Source: Niallia sp052318935 | GTDB lineage: Bacteria; Bacillota; Bacilli; Bacillales; Cytobacillaceae | Strand: one strand, 5' to 3' | Length of the DNA: 64,000 bases | NCBI GenBank assembly: GCA_052318935.1 | Contig: JBQRKO010000018.1 | In this document: in pieces, positions 56,130-64,000 of the stretch | Layout of the letters: every line of letters begins with the position of its first letter | Position numbering within the stretch: position 1 is the stretch's first letter | Position numbers and translations under genes: made by a program | Notes under the pieces: model-generated | What the model saw: only the letters and a program-made list of their open reading frames with translations | Databases searched by the model: none | Told to the model about the DNA's origin: nothing

Positions 56130-56414
56130 TATATCCTCCTCCTTTACCAATATTATCTAATGATAAAGTCATAATTTCTACATTCTAGTGGATTGAAATT
56201 GTTGACAATTTGTGAACAATTATACAAAACAGGTCTTGAGACATAGTGATTTATTCTTAGTCAACCGTTGTCCCGATTTTAAGCAGAGAATTTTCTCGGT
56301 TTCTTGCAGTTTCTTGAGGGTTTTTTGGTTGTTGGCAGGGAGTTTTGGCTTTTTTCAGTACATTGATGGTACCTAGTAATAACAAGAAAAGCGCTTTTCT
56401 AGAAGGATAAGACA

Positions 56415-56552
56415 ATGGAACTTGTTAGTTTTGAAAGTTTAGTAGAACAGTATACTCCGATAAGAAAAAAACTTCACCCTGCTCATGAAAGTCTTCTTTT
56501 CGTTTATTATGTTGCATATAGTGTAAAAAGGATAGAATCACAATCAAAGTGA
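56415..56552 (+). pseudogene. Short ORF resembling the start of a sigma-70-type factor, possibly a remnant
   Basis: A 45-residue ORF (MELVSFESLVEQYTPIRKKL...) has an AGAAGGAT site. FESLVEQYTPxI is the beginning of region 2 in many Bacillaceae sigma-like proteins, but the rest does not continue. A perfect palindrome AGAAAAGCGCTTTTCT lies just upstream. The assignment is tentative. Confidence 0.3.
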
Positions 56553-56652
56553 ACATTTCGCCATTTTCATTCTAGAGATGCTGCCATATGTGGATTTATT
56601 TTATGGGGTTGAAAAATGGTTAATTATTTAGGAAAGGATGTGTAGCAGCTAA

Positions 56653-56994
56653 ATGGATTTAAATAAATTTATAAAAATATATCAAGAATTTTTACATGAA
56701 TGTGAGCAAAAGGGATATATGAACGAGGTTCTAATTGAAGAATTTGGAAATTATCTCGTATCGATCAAAAATATGGATGGCATAGAAGTACAATTCTTTA
56801 TTGAGTTGGATGTAGAAAATTCTGTGCAGCTTTATGATACAACTTATCAAACTAGGCTGAAGTATGGCGTGATAAGGAAAAAAGGTGAAGAAGAATCATT
56901 TTCGAAAAAAGTATTAGAGGCATTCCACCAGTGTTGGGCAAAACATTCACCGAAACGGAAATCGATCTTTATTCTTGGCTCTGTTAAACGATAA
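56653..56994 (+). CDS. Hypothetical protein with repeat-derived C-terminus
   Basis: A 113-residue protein I do not recognise. The region YLVSIKNMDGIEVQFFIELD suggests an alpha/beta cytoplasmic protein. Its last residues (LGSVKR) are encoded by the GGCTCTGTTAA end of the repeat at 56977, so the original C-terminus has been replaced or fixed by the insertion. AAAGGATG is a weak ribosome binding site upstream. Confidence 0.5.
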   Translation: MDLNKFIKIYQEFLHECEQKGYMNEVLIEEFGNYLVSIKNMDGIEVQFFIELDVENSVQLYDTTYQTRLKYGVIRKKGEEESFSKKVLEAFHQCWAKHSPKRKSIFILGSVKR

Positions 56995-57095
56995 GGTTGT
57001 TTATAGGAAGGGAATCTGCGAGACTCCTGCGGAAAAACAGGCTGACAAGACCCCGAAGTGAGGTACGAACGAGGAGGCTTGCCAGTCTTTAAAAC
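56977..57095 (+). repeat. Dispersed palindromic element, GGCTCTGTTAA family, 3'-truncated
   Basis: GGCTCTGTTAA at 56977 starts the element. The core GAGACTCCTGCGG and GAACGAGGAGGCTTGCCAG follow, and the right end is missing before 57111. Confidence 0.7.
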
Positions 57096-57110
57096 ACTCC
57101 AAAATCAAAA

Positions 57111-57548
57111 TCAGACAGACATTGTCTTCTTTTGCAGGGCATCAGAAAGGGCGCTGTAGGCGACAATCTTTCTTTTATATTGTTTAACGATATCTACACG
57201 GTCATTGTAGCGGAACACTAATACTATTATGTTTTTTCTGCCTTGTTTTGTGTTGATCATGATTGGAGTTCCGCCATTCTCAGGATGTAAATAGACATCT
57301 TCATTATAGCCTTTAAAGATCATATATTTTTCTAAAAAGGAAGCTTCGTTAAAGGAGTGGATCAGATTCCTTTTTTCTTCGCCTTTCAACTGTTTTCCAT
57401 CAATGCTTATCGTACAATTTTCTTCGGTTAGTGTAGCATGTATGGCATATTTGCGGAGCAGCTTCTCCACAATACCTGTTGGTAGGCAGGTCATTAATAC
57501 TTTAATTATGCATACAATCATGGTTGCAATAAAAACCGTCCAAGTCAT
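57111..57548 (-). CDS. YfmQ-like protein
   Basis: The 145-residue protein has one N-terminal membrane segment (about 4-24) and resembles YfmQ of B. subtilis in length and in MTWTVFIATM...CLPTGIVEKLLRKYAIHATL. The function of YfmQ is not known. A 17-bp perfect inverted repeat lies directly upstream and includes part of the GGGGA ribosome binding site. Confidence 0.6.
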   Translation of the reverse strand: MTWTVFIATMIVCIIKVLMTCLPTGIVEKLLRKYAIHATLTEENCTISIDGKQLKGEEKRNLIHSFNEASFLEKYMIFKGYNEDVYLHPENGGTPIMINTKQGRKNIIVLVFRYNDRVDIVKQYKRKIVAYSALSDALQKKTMSV

Positions 57549-57558
57549 TTTTCTTCAT

Positions 57559-57599
57559 CCCCTATGATATATTAACATGTTATTAATATATCATAGGGG
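57559..57599. promoter_or_regulatory. 17-bp perfect inverted repeat at the YfmQ-like gene start
   Basis: CCCCTATGATATATTAA and TTAATATATCATAGGGG flank a 7-base centre. On the minus strand the right end of the arm (AGGGGA) overlaps the ribosome binding site of the 57548 start, so an RNA hairpin could hide it. It could also be an operator. Confidence 0.6.
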
Positions 57600-57730
57600 A
57601 TGATACAGTAACAGGGATTTTACTAATTTTTGGTTACAGTGATGCCCAAAAATGCCTCAGAATTTGTTGAACATTAACAGCAACTTGATAAAATAAGTCT
57701 ACTTTGTCTATAAGTATATTTTTTGCAAGA

Positions 57731-57782
57731 AAAAAAGGCTTTATATACAAGATTTCCATAATTTGTATATAAAGCCTTTTTT
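57731..57782. terminator. Strong bidirectional terminator
   Basis: AAAAAAGGCTTTATATACAA pairs perfectly with TTGTATATAAAGCCTTTTTT. It lies between the permease end and the YfmQ-like gene. Confidence 0.85.
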
Positions 57783-57914
57783 AAATACTTCTGTAAAAAG
57801 TCGATTTGTCACAAAAGCTCTTTCATTTCCTTCGTTAGCTCATTAAACCTCTTATCTAATTCTGCATACCTCTTGTCATTTGGCGTCATAAAGCTAAGTT
57901 ATTAATTGGTTTCG

Positions 57915-59243
57915 TTATTTCTTTTTTATAAAATAAAAAGCAGTAATCGCTAGATATATAACTAGTGTTATGCTGGTGATGATTATTTTGGTTGTCATAA
58001 TAACACCAACCAAAATGGCTAATAGGAAAATAATCGCGATAAGTGTCGTGATTGGAAATTTTCTTTTTTCCGTACTATGCTGTTTTATCCTTGATTTAAA
58101 ATGAGCAGAAGCAATGATTAACCAAATGAAAAGAACAGTATATCCTAATGAACCCATTAAGTAATTAAATGTATTTTCCCCTGCAATAATAGAAATAAGT
58201 ACACCGATATAAAGGGAAGAAGTACATAGTAAAATGGCATACGTTGGTACTTTTCTTATCGATAGTTTGCTGAATATCTTTGCAATGCTGCCATCTATTG
58301 CTTGTGTGTAAATAACGCGAGACGATGCATACAAACCTGAATTCATGGATGAAATAAGTGCTAATAAGATAACACCATTCATGATGTCAGCAGCGTAAGG
58401 AATGCCTAATAAATGAAAGACCGTAACAAATGGGCTTTCTGCTGCCTTATTTACTTGATTCCAAGGAATAAGGCTGACAATGATAAAAAATGGCAGTAGA
58501 TAGAAAGTAACGATGCGTGTTAATGTACCGCGGGCAGCTTTCGGTATGACCTTTTCAGGGTTTTTCGTTTCTCCTAATGTCACGCCAATTAATTCTGTTC
58601 CACCATAAGAATAAATAACCACTAACATAGCTGTAACTAAACCGCCTATTCCATTAGGGAAGAAACCACCATGTTTGGTTAAATTAGATACACCAACTGC
58701 TTCATGGCTGCCGGTAGTAACAAACATTAAAAATAAACCTGCAATAATAAAAATAATAATGACACTGATTTTAAGAAGAGCTAGCCAATACTCTGTTTCT
58801 GCAAATATTTTTACAGATAATAAATTTACTACTGTAACAGCAACGGAAATAATTAAAGCCAATGCCCAAATAGGGTACTGTGGAAACCAGTATTGTAAAA
58901 AGATAGCAGCAACGATCGCTTCTGCAGCAATGTTTAATACCCACATTTTCCAATAAATCCAGTCTAAGAAATAAGCTGGGTACGATCCAATAGCAGGTTT
59001 GATCAGATCATGAAATGTTCTTGCTTGTCTATTTTTAATTGTCATATCAGAGATGCCCTGCATAATAAATAGCAAGATGAGGCCACCTAAGAGATAGGCA
59101 ATTAATACAGCAGGACCAGCCATATCGACTGCTACACTGCTCCCTTTAAATAATCCTGCTCCGATTGCGCCGCCCAATGCCATCATCATAATATGTCGTG
59201 TTGTCATGGTACGGTTTAATGATTTGTTTTGTTCTGTACTCAT
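57915..59243 (-). CDS. APC-superfamily amino-acid permease
   Basis: The 442-residue protein has about twelve membrane helices and the family start RHIMMMALGGAIGAGLFKGS, with SYGGTELIGVTLGET in helix 6. It imports an amino acid; a T-box in its leader means its expression follows the charging of one tRNA. Substrate identity follows from the T-box specifier, which I could not fix. Confidence 0.88.
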   Translation of the reverse strand: MSTEQNKSLNRTMTTRHIMMMALGGAIGAGLFKGSSVAVDMAGPAVLIAYLLGGLILLFIMQGISDMTIKNRQARTFHDLIKPAIGSYPAYFLDWIYWKMWVLNIAAEAIVAAIFLQYWFPQYPIWALALIISVAVTVVNLLSVKIFAETEYWLALLKISVIIIFIIAGLFLMFVTTGSHEAVGVSNLTKHGGFFPNGIGGLVTAMLVVIYSYGGTELIGVTLGETKNPEKVIPKAARGTLTRIVTFYLLPFFIIVSLIPWNQVNKAAESPFVTVFHLLGIPYAADIMNGVILLALISSMNSGLYASSRVIYTQAIDGSIAKIFSKLSIRKVPTYAILLCTSSLYIGVLISIIAGENTFNYLMGSLGYTVLFIWLIIASAHFKSRIKQHSTEKRKFPITTLIAIIFLLAILVGVIMTTKIIITSITLVIYLAITAFYFIKKK

Positions 59244-59261
59244 TTTTTTCTCCTTCCAAAT

Positions 59262-59380
59262 AAGAAAAGCGCAGGCGCCTTGCTCAGCCCCGAAGAAAAA
59301 TGTTCATTTGACTCGAAAAGTGCTTTTTACTTTTAGATGCAAAGGGGTATTTTTCACAGGGGATAGGCGCCGGAGCTAGA
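59262..59380. repeat. Second dispersed hairpin repeat, reverse copy
   Basis: AGAAAAGCGCAGGCGCCTTG, CAGCCCCGAAG, CACAGGGGATAGGCGCCGG and AGCTAGA correspond to the 10939-11060 copy in reverse complement. It lies in the leader of the permease gene, between T-box and start. Confidence 0.7.
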
Positions 59381-59417
59381 CATTCATCTAACTTCAGATA
59401 TAAATTCTGATATTAAA

Positions 59418-59730
59418 ATAAAAAAACACCGTCTCTTATCTTATATATAAATATATAAGATAAGAGACGATGAGATTTGACTTACCGCGGTACCACTCTT
59501 ATTAATTCTAACGTATTAGAATTCAGCTTTGCTAGTACATGTAATTGTACTAAAACCTAGTAACGAAGGTTAATCGTTAAAGTAGTAAAAGATAAACAAA
59601 GCCTTTTATTTATCTTTTACTACTTTACCGCTCCTGAACAAGTTCAAAGTGTCATTGGACTGCGTTTCACCATCCCGCAGCTCTCTAAACCTAATGAATC
59701 AATCTTTTACTACTCCCACTCAACGCGTAT
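59418..59730 (-). promoter_or_regulatory. T-box riboswitch of the amino-acid permease
   Basis: The minus strand reads AAGAGTGGTACCGCGGTAAG, the T-box antiterminator core, followed by GTCTCTTATCTTATATAT/ATATATAAGATAAGAGAC and a T-run as terminator. A long stem (AAAGTAGTAAAAGATAAA with its complement) and Stem I sequence lie upstream. TTTGAA-CTT-G near 59648 could be the specifier loop (Leu), but this is a guess. Confidence 0.85.
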
Positions 59731-59861
59731 CAATTATAATATTAAAATAATATTTTATTTATTGAGCCTTGTCAAGGTCACAGTTAACAAAAGGGTAAGG
59801 AAGTCTCTAACAAGAGAACAATCTTACCCTTAAGCTGCTTTAGCATCTATTTTTTTAAAGG

Positions 59862-60155
59862 TTGTTTTCCAAAATTTTGTTGTTTATAGTTGCGAAGAGA
59901 CATGGTGGAATTGGCAGAACCAAGGGTAACGGTTGGAAAGCAACCATTCCAGATGGGAAAAAACATAGCTATACTGTCAGAGCAATGAATAAAGGTTCAG
60001 GTGGTAGAAGTAAGGCATACTATAAAGTTAGCCATACTAAATGGGGATCCTTTGATAGATATGGTAACATGATTAATGATAAAAGACGCACCCATGTAAA
60101 TCAATCTAGAAAATCGTATAAGCAAATTAAACACATTCTTAGAGGAAGGAGATAA
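59862..60155 (+). CDS. Orphan toxin-tip module (putative RHS/WapA C-terminal domain)
   Basis: The frame starts only at a TTG with no proper ribosome binding site. The basic, Gly-rich peptide (RHGGIGRTKGNGWKAT ... KVSHTKWGSFDRYGNMINDK) looks like the tip of a polymorphic toxin rather than a stand-alone gene. It is immediately followed by a putative immunity gene, as in displaced toxin/immunity cassettes. The enzymatic type is unknown. Confidence 0.45.
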   Translation: MFSKILLFIVAKRHGGIGRTKGNGWKATIPDGKKHSYTVRAMNKGSGGRSKAYYKVSHTKWGSFDRYGNMINDKRRTHVNQSRKSYKQIKHILRGRR

Positions 60156-60159
60156 AATA

Positions 60160-60630
60160 TTGGAACAGCGCGTTTTAAATGACTTTTGGGGTTGTGTATT
60201 AAGCGAGATACAATTTGATGTGTTAAATCACAAAATAACTTTAAAGCTAAAGGATGATAATATAATTAATGAAATTATATTTAAAGGAGTAGCAGCTTTT
60301 TTCTTCTTAAATGAAGAAGGAGAAAATCGTTTTTCATTTGGTGAATATGGAGGGTATTTAGAGTTAACCGAAATTAGTTATTTACCTAAAGGCATTGGAA
60401 AATTAGCTCTTGTGGATGTTAAAGAAGATAAAGAATGGGCACAAAACCAATATGCTAATGCTAATTTTTATATTTTAATTTGGAATTCCTCTCTATTTAT
60501 TGAAGCAACAACAATAATAATAAATAATATTAAATATGACCTAAAAAAAATTAATACTAATTTCTCAGATGAGAATATGGGAAATACGGTTTCTAGCTTT
60601 AAAAAGTTTATAGAAAAATTTAATAAATAA
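60160..60630 (+). CDS. Putative immunity protein of the 59862 toxin module
   Basis: A 156-residue acidic/hydrophobic protein that I do not recognise. It starts at TTG after AGGAAGGAG, four bases beyond the toxin-tip stop. Position and size are the only evidence for immunity. Confidence 0.45.
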   Translation: MEQRVLNDFWGCVLSEIQFDVLNHKITLKLKDDNIINEIIFKGVAAFFFLNEEGENRFSFGEYGGYLELTEISYLPKGIGKLALVDVKEDKEWAQNQYANANFYILIWNSSLFIEATTIIINNIKYDLKKINTNFSDENMGNTVSSFKKFIEKFNK

Positions 60631-60779
60631 AAAAAGGGCTGTCCGATAAGCTCCTAAAAAGTAAAAACAGCTAAAGAAAATTGATCCATTTTTCTTTTGT
60701 AGTTTTTTCATGAAAGTACCGAGGCGAATGCCTGCTACTTTCAGTAGATTGTGTGCTAATGCCACAGGAGGATATATAA

Positions 60780-61004
60780 ATGGGTAAAACAGTTACTTTT
60801 TCAGTTGGTACAAAATATAAAGATTCAATGGAAACAGAAACATTCACTTTTGAGAAATTAGGTATTGACGAGGCTATGGATGATACAAAAGTAAAGAAAG
60901 TAATAGACGAGATTTTTCAAGCTTGGGTTTGGGATAAACTTAATGTTTCTTATAGTATAGTTATAGTGGAGAAAAACGCACAGAGTACAGATGATATTCA
61001 GTAA
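60780..61004 (+). CDS. Small unknown protein
   Basis: The 74-residue protein MGKTVTFSVGTKYKDSMETE... has a strong site ACAGGAGG. It is acidic, with FTFEKLGIDEAMDD and a Trp-rich turn QAWVWDKL. Similar short proteins exist in phage and Bacillus genomes, but I know no function. Confidence 0.55.
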   Translation: MGKTVTFSVGTKYKDSMETETFTFEKLGIDEAMDDTKVKKVIDEIFQAWVWDKLNVSYSIVIVEKNAQSTDDIQ

Positions 61005-61288
61005 CAAAAGAGAAAGTACTTATTTGATTAACGGGTGCCCATTACTTGAACAAGGCATCAAAAAATGATCATACCTTTGTAAACCAATATTTACATTGAA
61101 TACATGTAAATAATGTGAGAATCATTGATATTCCAATAGTTCTCACATCGAAGTTAAGATAAACGCGGATTTACAACGCTTAGGAAATTACAATATCAAA
61201 AAGCCAAATTTCTCAGTATTAAAATTGAGAAATTTGGCTTTTTCGTTAATACAGAAAAGCGCTCGATTGCGGAATATGGCAAACCAAA

Positions 61289-61531
61289 ACCTACTATTTC
61301 TGGACAAGCCAACGCGGTGATGTGACAAGCATTGTAGATAACACAGGAGTAGAAGTAGGTTCCTATACTTATGATGCATTCGGGAATGTCTTAAGTGAAG
61401 GTGGAACGATTGAGAAAGAGAATTCGATTCGGTATGCTAGTTATTATTATGACCAAGAAACGAAACATTATTTTTAAAAAGCTAGGTACTATGATCCAGC
61501 GAATGGTGATTTCCTAGCGTTAGACCCGCGA
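61289..61531 (+). pseudogene. Fragment of an RHS/WapA repeat protein
   Basis: The translated frame gives YYFWTSQRGDVTSIVDNTG, YTYDAFGNVLSEGG and, after a stop at 61476-61478, ARYYDPANGDFLALDPR. This is the RHS core that precedes toxin tips in WapA and RHS proteins. It lacks everything upstream. An in-frame stop and the loss of a start make it dead. Confidence 0.8.
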
Positions 61532-61545
61532 ATAATTTTAAGAAG

Positions 61546-61812
61546 ATGTCCTTAAATGCTCGTTATTCATATCACAAATACCAAGCAAATGGATGGAAAA
61601 GGTTGCCTGGATATGCCGAAGTGGGAAAATATAAGAACGGGTCAAAACTTTACCTTCCTAGAATAAGAAAAAATTATAGAAAATATGATGCTGCCGCATA
61701 TAGTAAGGGGAAAAAAGGTAAAGAGCGTTATGTAGTACACCAAGGAAGATTTGATAAGAAGAGAATCTACTATTCGTCAACTAATTATAATTCATGGAAA
61801 CGTATAAAGTGA
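61546..61812 (+). CDS. Orphan toxin-tip module 2
   Basis: An 88-residue basic protein whose frame follows the RHS fragment at one-base offset. KWKRLPGYAEVGKY-like and KKGKERYVVHQGRFDKKRIYY give a cationic, RNase-like composition, but no family is recognised. No clear ribosome binding site precedes ATG 61546, so expression is doubtful. The immunity-like gene follows 10 bases later. Confidence 0.45.
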   Translation: MSLNARYSYHKYQANGWKRLPGYAEVGKYKNGSKLYLPRIRKNYRKYDAAAYSKGKKGKERYVVHQGRFDKKRIYYSSTNYNSWKRIK

Positions 61813-61822
61813 GGTGGAATGA

Positions 61823-62320
61823 ATGAAGTGGGTTGAGCTTACTGACCGAGAAGAAATAAAACTTTGGAAGAGTATCAATAAAAAATTAGGAGTAAATTAT
61901 AAATATCGTGAATTTCATATTACTAACCCTACTATTCGGTGTCAAAAATATAAAATGATTCTTCCCCAAAATTTTGAAGCAATAGATAATTTTATAGAAG
62001 AGTATGAATCTATTATAAAACGTTTATTTTTACAGTTGACAGCACCAGACGAAAATATTTATGCATTAGAATTAAATAGCTCATGCTATCAATTGAACAT
62101 GTATTCTAGTAACACATATGAAGGGGAAGAAGAATGGGTCGTACCTGTATATCTTGATGGAGAATTTTATATTTTCATTTCTAGTGAGATGGATTGGGGG
62201 ATTGTTATTCATCCTGAGGAGCAATTTTTTGCATTTTTTGGTTCTCGTTTGATTGAGCAACTAGAACCTCTAGGATTAGTTCCTACCTATCTACAATTAA
62301 TCAACGAGGAAATTAAATAA
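61823..62320 (+). CDS. DUF2716-like putative immunity protein
   Basis: A 165-residue protein with WVVPVYLDGEFYIFISSEMDWG, HPEEQFFAFFGSRLIEQL near the end, as in DUF2716 proteins of Bacillus wapA-type loci. It starts at ATG after GAGGTGG. It would neutralise the toxin of the 61546 module. Confidence 0.6.
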   Translation: MKWVELTDREEIKLWKSINKKLGVNYKYREFHITNPTIRCQKYKMILPQNFEAIDNFIEEYESIIKRLFLQLTAPDENIYALELNSSCYQLNMYSSNTYEGEEEWVVPVYLDGEFYIFISSEMDWGIVIHPEEQFFAFFGSRLIEQLEPLGLVPTYLQLINEEIK

Positions 62321-62409
62321 TTCCCTTTCTTTTACCAAAACAAATAAGTTGCTCACAGGGATCCCCTTCTATGGTTTGATTTTTTTCGAAAAACAAATTT
62401 ATAATCATT

Positions 62410-62591
62410 TCACATGAAAAATTGGAGAAGAAGTACTCAGCAGACTGAATACACGTAGACTCCTGTGGGAATACGAGAAAGACGAGATTTAAGCAGAGCG
62501 AATGCGACGAGGAGGCTCGACGCTCGCCCACCGGAAAGCTAAGTGTATTCAGTCTGCGGGTTAAATAACAACAATCTATACGAAAACAGTC
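62410..62591 (+). repeat. Dispersed palindromic element, CGAAAACAGTC family
   Basis: It shares GGAGAAGAAGTACTCAGCAG, GTAGACTCCTGTGGGAATAC and ACAACAATCTATACGAAAAC with the 18048 copy at high identity; the left end is diverged. Confidence 0.8.
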
Positions 62592-62595
62592 TTTT

Positions 62596-62991
62596 CTAAA
62601 TATTATTTGTCAATTCTCCAAACGCCTCTTTGAGATATAAATTAAATTGGTCTAAGGTATTTGTTATATCGTAATGACGACTTTTAATACTTCCGCCTTT
62701 TGCAGTTATTTCATCAATCTTCACACGTTTAAAATTATAAACATCTTCTTTCCAAACATTTATTTGTGTAAGCTCTAAATCTAAGATTAACGATCCGTGT
62801 CCAACTACTGTGAATTCTAGACGATTGGAATCGAAACTAATGAAAATATGATCTGTTGCTCTTGCTATTTCTGATAATTCTTCTTCCAAATTTTTTATTA
62901 TTTGCTTAAAATCTAAAAAAGCATTCTTGATTGCAGATTCATCTCTATAGATATTTTTTAAATTTAATACTAAATTACGAGAAGCCGACAT
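62596..62991 (-). CDS. Hypothetical protein
   Basis: About 131 residues from ATG 62991, chosen because AAGGGGG lies just upstream; the frame is open to 63066. MSASRNLVLNLKNIYRD... has helix-rich N-terminal and beta-rich C-terminal parts. I do not recognise it. It may belong with the toxin/immunity group to its left. Confidence 0.5.
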   Translation of the reverse strand: MSASRNLVLNLKNIYRDESAIKNAFLDFKQIIKNLEEELSEIARATDHIFISFDSNRLEFTVVGHGSLILDLELTQINVWKEDVYNFKRVKIDEITAKGGSIKSRHYDITNTLDQFNLYLKEAFGELTNNI

Positions 62992-63089
62992 ATATATCCC
63001 CCTTTTTCTATGACTAATCCAATAAAAGGATAAATTTACTTCTGCTCTTATAAAACGGTTGATCATTCTCCCGTTTTACACTGTTCGCT

Positions 63090-63509
63090 TTATCTTTTTT
63101 CTTCACTATTTTCATTATGATTAAAAACAAGCAATCCAGCTCTTGTTAATTCATCCATATGAATTTCAGATAACTCTTCTAACAAACCCATTCCATATGC
63201 GGTCAATCTTATAAAAATACTGCGTTTGTCCTCCGGGTTTGGGAAACGGCTTACTAAATTCAGGTCCTCACACCGTCTGATAAGTTCCACACATGCATGA
63301 GACGTGATTTGCAAGCGCTCTGCAAGTTCTTTTGGCGTTGCGTACTCACGATCGGGAAATCCCATTATTGATAGCATAAGCTGATGATGCTGAGGGGTAA
63401 GCCCCTTTGCCCTTGCTGCATCCTCGCTGAATCGAATAAATTTGCGAATTCGATATCGAAAGAAAGCAAGTTGCTCATAAACCTCTTTAGGTAAGTTTTC
63501 CTTTTTCAT
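63090..63509 (-). CDS. MarR-family transcriptional regulator
   Basis: The 139-residue protein has the MarR winged helix: GLTPQHHQLMLSIMGFPDRE, TPKELAERLQITSHACVELI, RRCEDLNLVSRFPNPEDKRS with the wing DKRS-I-FIRLT. Its target is unknown; no drug-efflux gene is adjacent within the window. Confidence 0.88.
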   Translation of the reverse strand: MKKENLPKEVYEQLAFFRYRIRKFIRFSEDAARAKGLTPQHHQLMLSIMGFPDREYATPKELAERLQITSHACVELIRRCEDLNLVSRFPNPEDKRSIFIRLTAYGMGLLEELSEIHMDELTRAGLLVFNHNENSEEKR

Positions 63510-63892
63510 GTCCAGTTCCTTTCGAATAACTAAATATTCCTAACTTCTAAATATCCTGCACTTTTTTATGTTAACTTATCTAACATTATATAATAATTTA
63601 AGTCGTAATACGATATATATTTTTTGCAAATTTAATAATATTTTGAACTCAAGTCCTGACCCCGGTATGATATACTTTTTTGAATGTTAATCAAACGTTT
63701 GTTTAAGAAATGGTCAATCCCGTTACTGGATAACGGAACAATCCGTTATATAAAGGGCCAACCATAACAAAAAATAAGGGAGAAAGTTATAATAAAACTT
63801 ATTGTAACAATTTTCTGGATAAAAATGGAGAGGTTAATAGGTGTTTAGGAATATTCATAGAATGATAGCAGTACTTAGTAGTTTTTAAAATA
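63510..63892. other. Intergenic region before repeat
   Basis: AT-rich sequence without a credible ORF. It contains TTAATCAAACGTTTGTTTAA (63688), a palindrome that also occurs at the GH31 stop (11062). Confidence 0.4.
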
Positions 63893-64000
63893 GGCTATGT
63901 TAAAGCTCATTGTTGATTTTGGCACGATGTTGATTGGAGTGGAAGGCGTGAGACTCCTGCGGGAAAAGCGAGTCAGAGGGAGACCCCACAGGTGCACAGC
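63893..64000 (+). repeat. Dispersed palindromic element, GGCTATGTTAAAGC end, runs past window
   Basis: It begins GGCTATGTTAAAGC and continues GGCGTGAGACTCCTGCGGGA, GAGTCAGAGGGAGACCCCAC, the same sequence as the reverse of 10720-10900. It runs out of the window. Confidence 0.8.

Noticed and set aside
1..64000. tRNA or rRNA genes and CRISPR arrays
   Set aside because: None was seen on reading; a tRNA scan was not possible.

Overview
The window looks like chromosomal DNA of a low-GC, Gram-positive, endospore-former-type Bacillaceae (Bacillus/Niallia-like). The evidence is AT-rich sequence with AGGAGG ribosome binding sites and frequent GTG/TTG starts, SAM-I (S-box) and T-box leaders, SinR/SinI-type regulators, ComK, a YfmQ-like protein, an EpsA/EpsB-type exopolysaccharide operon and WapA/RHS-type toxin remnants. 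The genus is an inference and was not tested.

Layout. 1-4570: a lasso-peptide cluster of the paeninodin type (truncated cyclase, precursor, HPr-kinase-like peptide kinase, leader-binding B1, peptidase B2, nucleotidyltransferase). 4691-8444: two beta-helix surface proteins (one frameshifted), each beside a small HTH-only SinR-like regulator, plus a stand-alone SinI-like microprotein. 8912-13636: an exported alpha-1,6-glucan (dextran) degrading pair, GH66 and GH31. 14067-20604: a dead IS4-type element, a methyltransferase, a DinB-fold protein, an Rrf2 regulator, a nitroreductase and a TnpB element. 20648-25140: two catalytically degenerate PHP-phosphatase paralogues, both behind a promoter carrying a SinR-box palindrome, plus a tandemly duplicated SinI-like microgene and an acyltransferase. 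25583-38681: the exopolysaccharide region (Wzz-like modulator, BY-kinase, PHP phosphatase, a structured leader resembling the EAR antitermination RNA, sugar transferase, glycosyltransferases, polymerase, pyruvyltransferase, flippase, GH39-like hydrolase). 38704-41725: decayed IS21 and ISL3 elements. 42366-44354: a chemoreceptor. 44486-44708: a decayed small locus resembling a type I toxin.

45069-53110: methionine/organosulfur acquisition. It holds a MetQ lipoprotein, metNI behind a minus-strand S-box, and a second S-box operon of two flavin monooxygenase-type enzymes, another MetQ-like lipoprotein and an acetyltransferase. 53511-59243: an ECF sigma/anti-sigma pair, a ComK homologue, an XRE regulator, small unknowns, a YfmQ-like protein and a T-box-controlled amino-acid permease. 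59862-62320: orphan RHS/WapA toxin tips with putative immunity genes. 62596-63509: an unknown protein and a MarR regulator. Dispersed GC-richer palindromic repeats recur throughout.

The most notable theme is a possible matrix-control circuit. Stand-alone SinR-type HTH proteins, stand-alone SinI-type microproteins (one as a 245-bp tandem duplication), dead PHP phosphatases behind SinR-box palindromes, and an exopolysaccharide operon with a live PHP paralogue all sit within about 30 kb. The second is the lasso-peptide cluster with a kinase and a core ending in serine.
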